A DNA stretch of 6,656 nt. It comes from S012-113 sp039714715. GTDB taxonomy: Bacteria > Bacteroidota > Bacteroidia > Cytophagales > Cyclobacteriaceae. The DNA is taken from assembly GCA_039714715.1 (NCBI GenBank), contig JBDLIU010000249.1:1-6656 (forward strand), given 5' to 3'. The stretch's first letter is position 1; every line of letters begins with the position of its first letter. The notes under the pieces were generated by a model. The model was not told the DNA's origin. It saw only the letters and a list, made by a program, of their open reading frames with translations, and did no database searches. This document shows positions 5,820-6,656 of the stretch, piece after piece. Position numbers and translations under genes: made by a program.

Positions 5820-6239
5820 ATGAAGAATATAGCACCGATTCTCTTTTTGCTTGTAATTGTATCAAGTTGTGAAGAGGAAGATATTATTCCAATCGTTAGA
5901 GAAGACCTGATTGGTGTTTGGGTTAATCAGAGTAATGGAGAAGATTATCTCGAATTTCGTGAATGGATTTGTCTGATTGACAGAGGGACAGATCCTGAAA
6001 ATTATAACAGTATTTTTATTAGATACAGTTATGAGTTGTGGAATGACACCCTTGAATTAAGAGATAACACAGATGAAGCACATGTTTTATACAAATGCAA
6101 ATTGGAATTCCTGGATTCTGAGAAGCAAGTATTAAACATTAAAGGTCTTGAAAACGTGCCTCCTTTCTTAGAGGGAGAGAACTTCGAAAAATTGGAATTT
6201 CTTTATAATTTTCTCATGTGTTTTAAAGAATTACCCTGA
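5820..6239 (+). CDS. Small lipoprotein C, paralogue of A and B, with a probably altered C-terminus
   Basis: 139 residues. The signal ends IVSSC with Cys17 as lipid anchor, followed by EEEDIIP, a strongly acidic stretch that suggests surface display. The domain opens VREDLIGVWVNQSNGEDYLE and includes SYELWNDTLELRDN, YKCKLEFLDSEKQVLNI and PPFLEGENFEK, in the same order as lipoprotein B. The paralogues stop about 4-5 residues after the G-x-x-F motif, whereas this one runs on through a hydrophobic tail (LEFLYNFLMCFKELP) matching neither. One extra A in the A5 run at 6187-6191 would give FEKIGISL and a stop, close to the FIKISNQ end of lipoprotein A, so a single-base loss is likely. It starts 26 nt after lipoprotein B and is the last gene of the block. 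A T9 run follows at 6265-6273, without a clear stem. Confidence 0.75.
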   Translation: MKNIAPILFLLVIVSSCEEEDIIPIVREDLIGVWVNQSNGEDYLEFREWICLIDRGTDPENYNSIFIRYSYELWNDTLELRDNTDEAHVLYKCKLEFLDSEKQVLNIKGLENVPPFLEGENFEKLEFLYNFLMCFKELP

Positions 6240-6356
6240 TTTCTCACCGCCAAAGCTGATTTCGTTTTTTTTTATTAATTTATATGAGGCCTAACAGCTA
6301 GCTAATCAGAAGTATACATTAACTTTCCCCAATTGAGAAGGTCCCTAAAGATGTGC

Positions 6357-6385
6357 AAAAAAAAGGGAGCCCCGTTGGAGCTCCC
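6357..6385 (-). terminator. Intrinsic terminator of the gap gene
   Basis: On the minus strand the stem GGGAGC/GCTCCC (6380-6385 with 6365-6370) is extended by an inner GG/CC pair past one mismatch, has a 3-nt loop, and runs straight into eight Ts (A8 at 6357-6364 on the plus strand). It lies 27 nt beyond the GAPDH stop codon and points the same way. Confidence 0.85.
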
Positions 6386-6412
6386 CTGAATCTATAAGAA
6401 AAGATTTTAGTC

Positions 6413-6656
6413 TTATGCGTTGTCCACAGCGTTCATGTGAAGCATCAGTTCAACAACTTTGATGGAGTAACCCATTTCGTTGTCGTACCAGCTAACAACC
6501 TTTACGAAGTTGTCGTTCAGACCGATACCGGCTCCTGCGTCGAAGAATGATGTGCATGATTCACCCAGGAAGTCGTTGGAAACAACAGCCTCTTCAGTGT
6601 AACCAAGAACACCTTTCAGTTCGCCTTCGCTGGCCTCTTTCATGGCAGCACAGATG
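6413..6656 (-). CDS. gapA: Glyceraldehyde-3-phosphate dehydrogenase, C-terminal part (partial)
   Basis: The frame enters from the right edge as ICAAMKEASEGELKGVLGYT and ends at TAA 6413-6415, about 80 residues in all. The blocks MKEASEGELKGVLGYTEE, VSNDFLGES, FDAGAGIGLNDNFVKVVSWY and YDNEMGYS are diagnostic of the catalytic and C-terminal domain of phosphorylating GAPDH, the glycolytic enzyme oxidising glyceraldehyde 3-phosphate with NAD+. The Asn of YDNE that contacts the nicotinamide is kept. In GYSNK, a common form of the next motif, Asn is replaced by Ile (GYSIK). The tail HMNAVDNA is slightly long. The start lies beyond the window, and the Met at 6641-6643 is internal. Its base composition is more balanced than that of the accessory block to the left, and it is transcribed towards that block. 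Confidence 0.95.
   Translation of the reverse strand, partial: ICAAMKEASEGELKGVLGYTEEAVVSNDFLGESCTSFFDAGAGIGLNDNFVKVVSWYDNEMGYSIKVVELMLHMNAVDNA

Noticed and set aside
6236..6263. Direct repeat CTGATTTC, two copies 20 bp apart
   Set aside because: Eight bases in two copies is within chance in AT-rich DNA and no unit repeats further.
1..6656. CRISPR array, tRNA, rRNA or riboswitch
   Set aside because: No regularly spaced repeats, cloverleaf-like segments or conserved RNA motifs were seen in any intergenic stretch.

Overview
The window looks like a piece of a Bacteroidota chromosome. The signs are type IX secretion (T9SS) C-terminal sorting signals, an S74 (endosialidase-type chaperone) domain fused to such a signal, lysyl-endopeptidase-like S1 proteases of the kind common in this phylum, and lipoproteins with acidic residues after the lipid cysteine. 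I cannot place it below phylum level.

Left edge (1-531). The 3' end of a SiaC/DUF1987-like gene (+) meets, tail to tail with overlapping stops, the C-terminal 43 codons of an outer-membrane beta-barrel-like gene (-). That barrel fragment is cut by one end of an IS3-family element. Only the last ~70 codons of its transposase remain, with a probable terminal repeat and a perfect 15-bp hairpin. The rest of the IS and of the barrel gene is gone, so this is a deletion or rearrangement scar.

Scar to first gene (532-776). This stretch is AT-rich. I see no gene in it, only a small hairpin and, at its end, a 12-bp palindrome.

Accessory block (777-6239, all + strand, AT-rich). In order it holds: an S74 domain plus T9SS signal, apparently lacking its 5' part; small lipoprotein A; S1 protease A; an eroded T9SS sorting-signal relic; S1 protease B; small lipoprotein B; small lipoprotein C. 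The two proteases are paralogues of each other, and so are the three lipoproteins. The T9SS relic resembles the end of the S74 gene. The layout suggests an old duplicated unit, with a secreted protease next to a Cys17 lipoprotein as the recurring pair. Spacings of 2 to 33 nt within the pairs suggest cotranscription. The most interesting hypothesis is that the lipoproteins are cell-envelope partners (inhibitor, immunity or docking protein) of the neighbouring proteases. This is inference from context only.

Right edge (6240-6656). A short spacer is followed by a good intrinsic terminator (-) and the C-terminal part of glyceraldehyde-3-phosphate dehydrogenase (-), a core gene of visibly more balanced base composition. 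The AT-rich block therefore lies between core-like genes and carries an IS scar at one side, as expected of an acquired or rapidly changing region.
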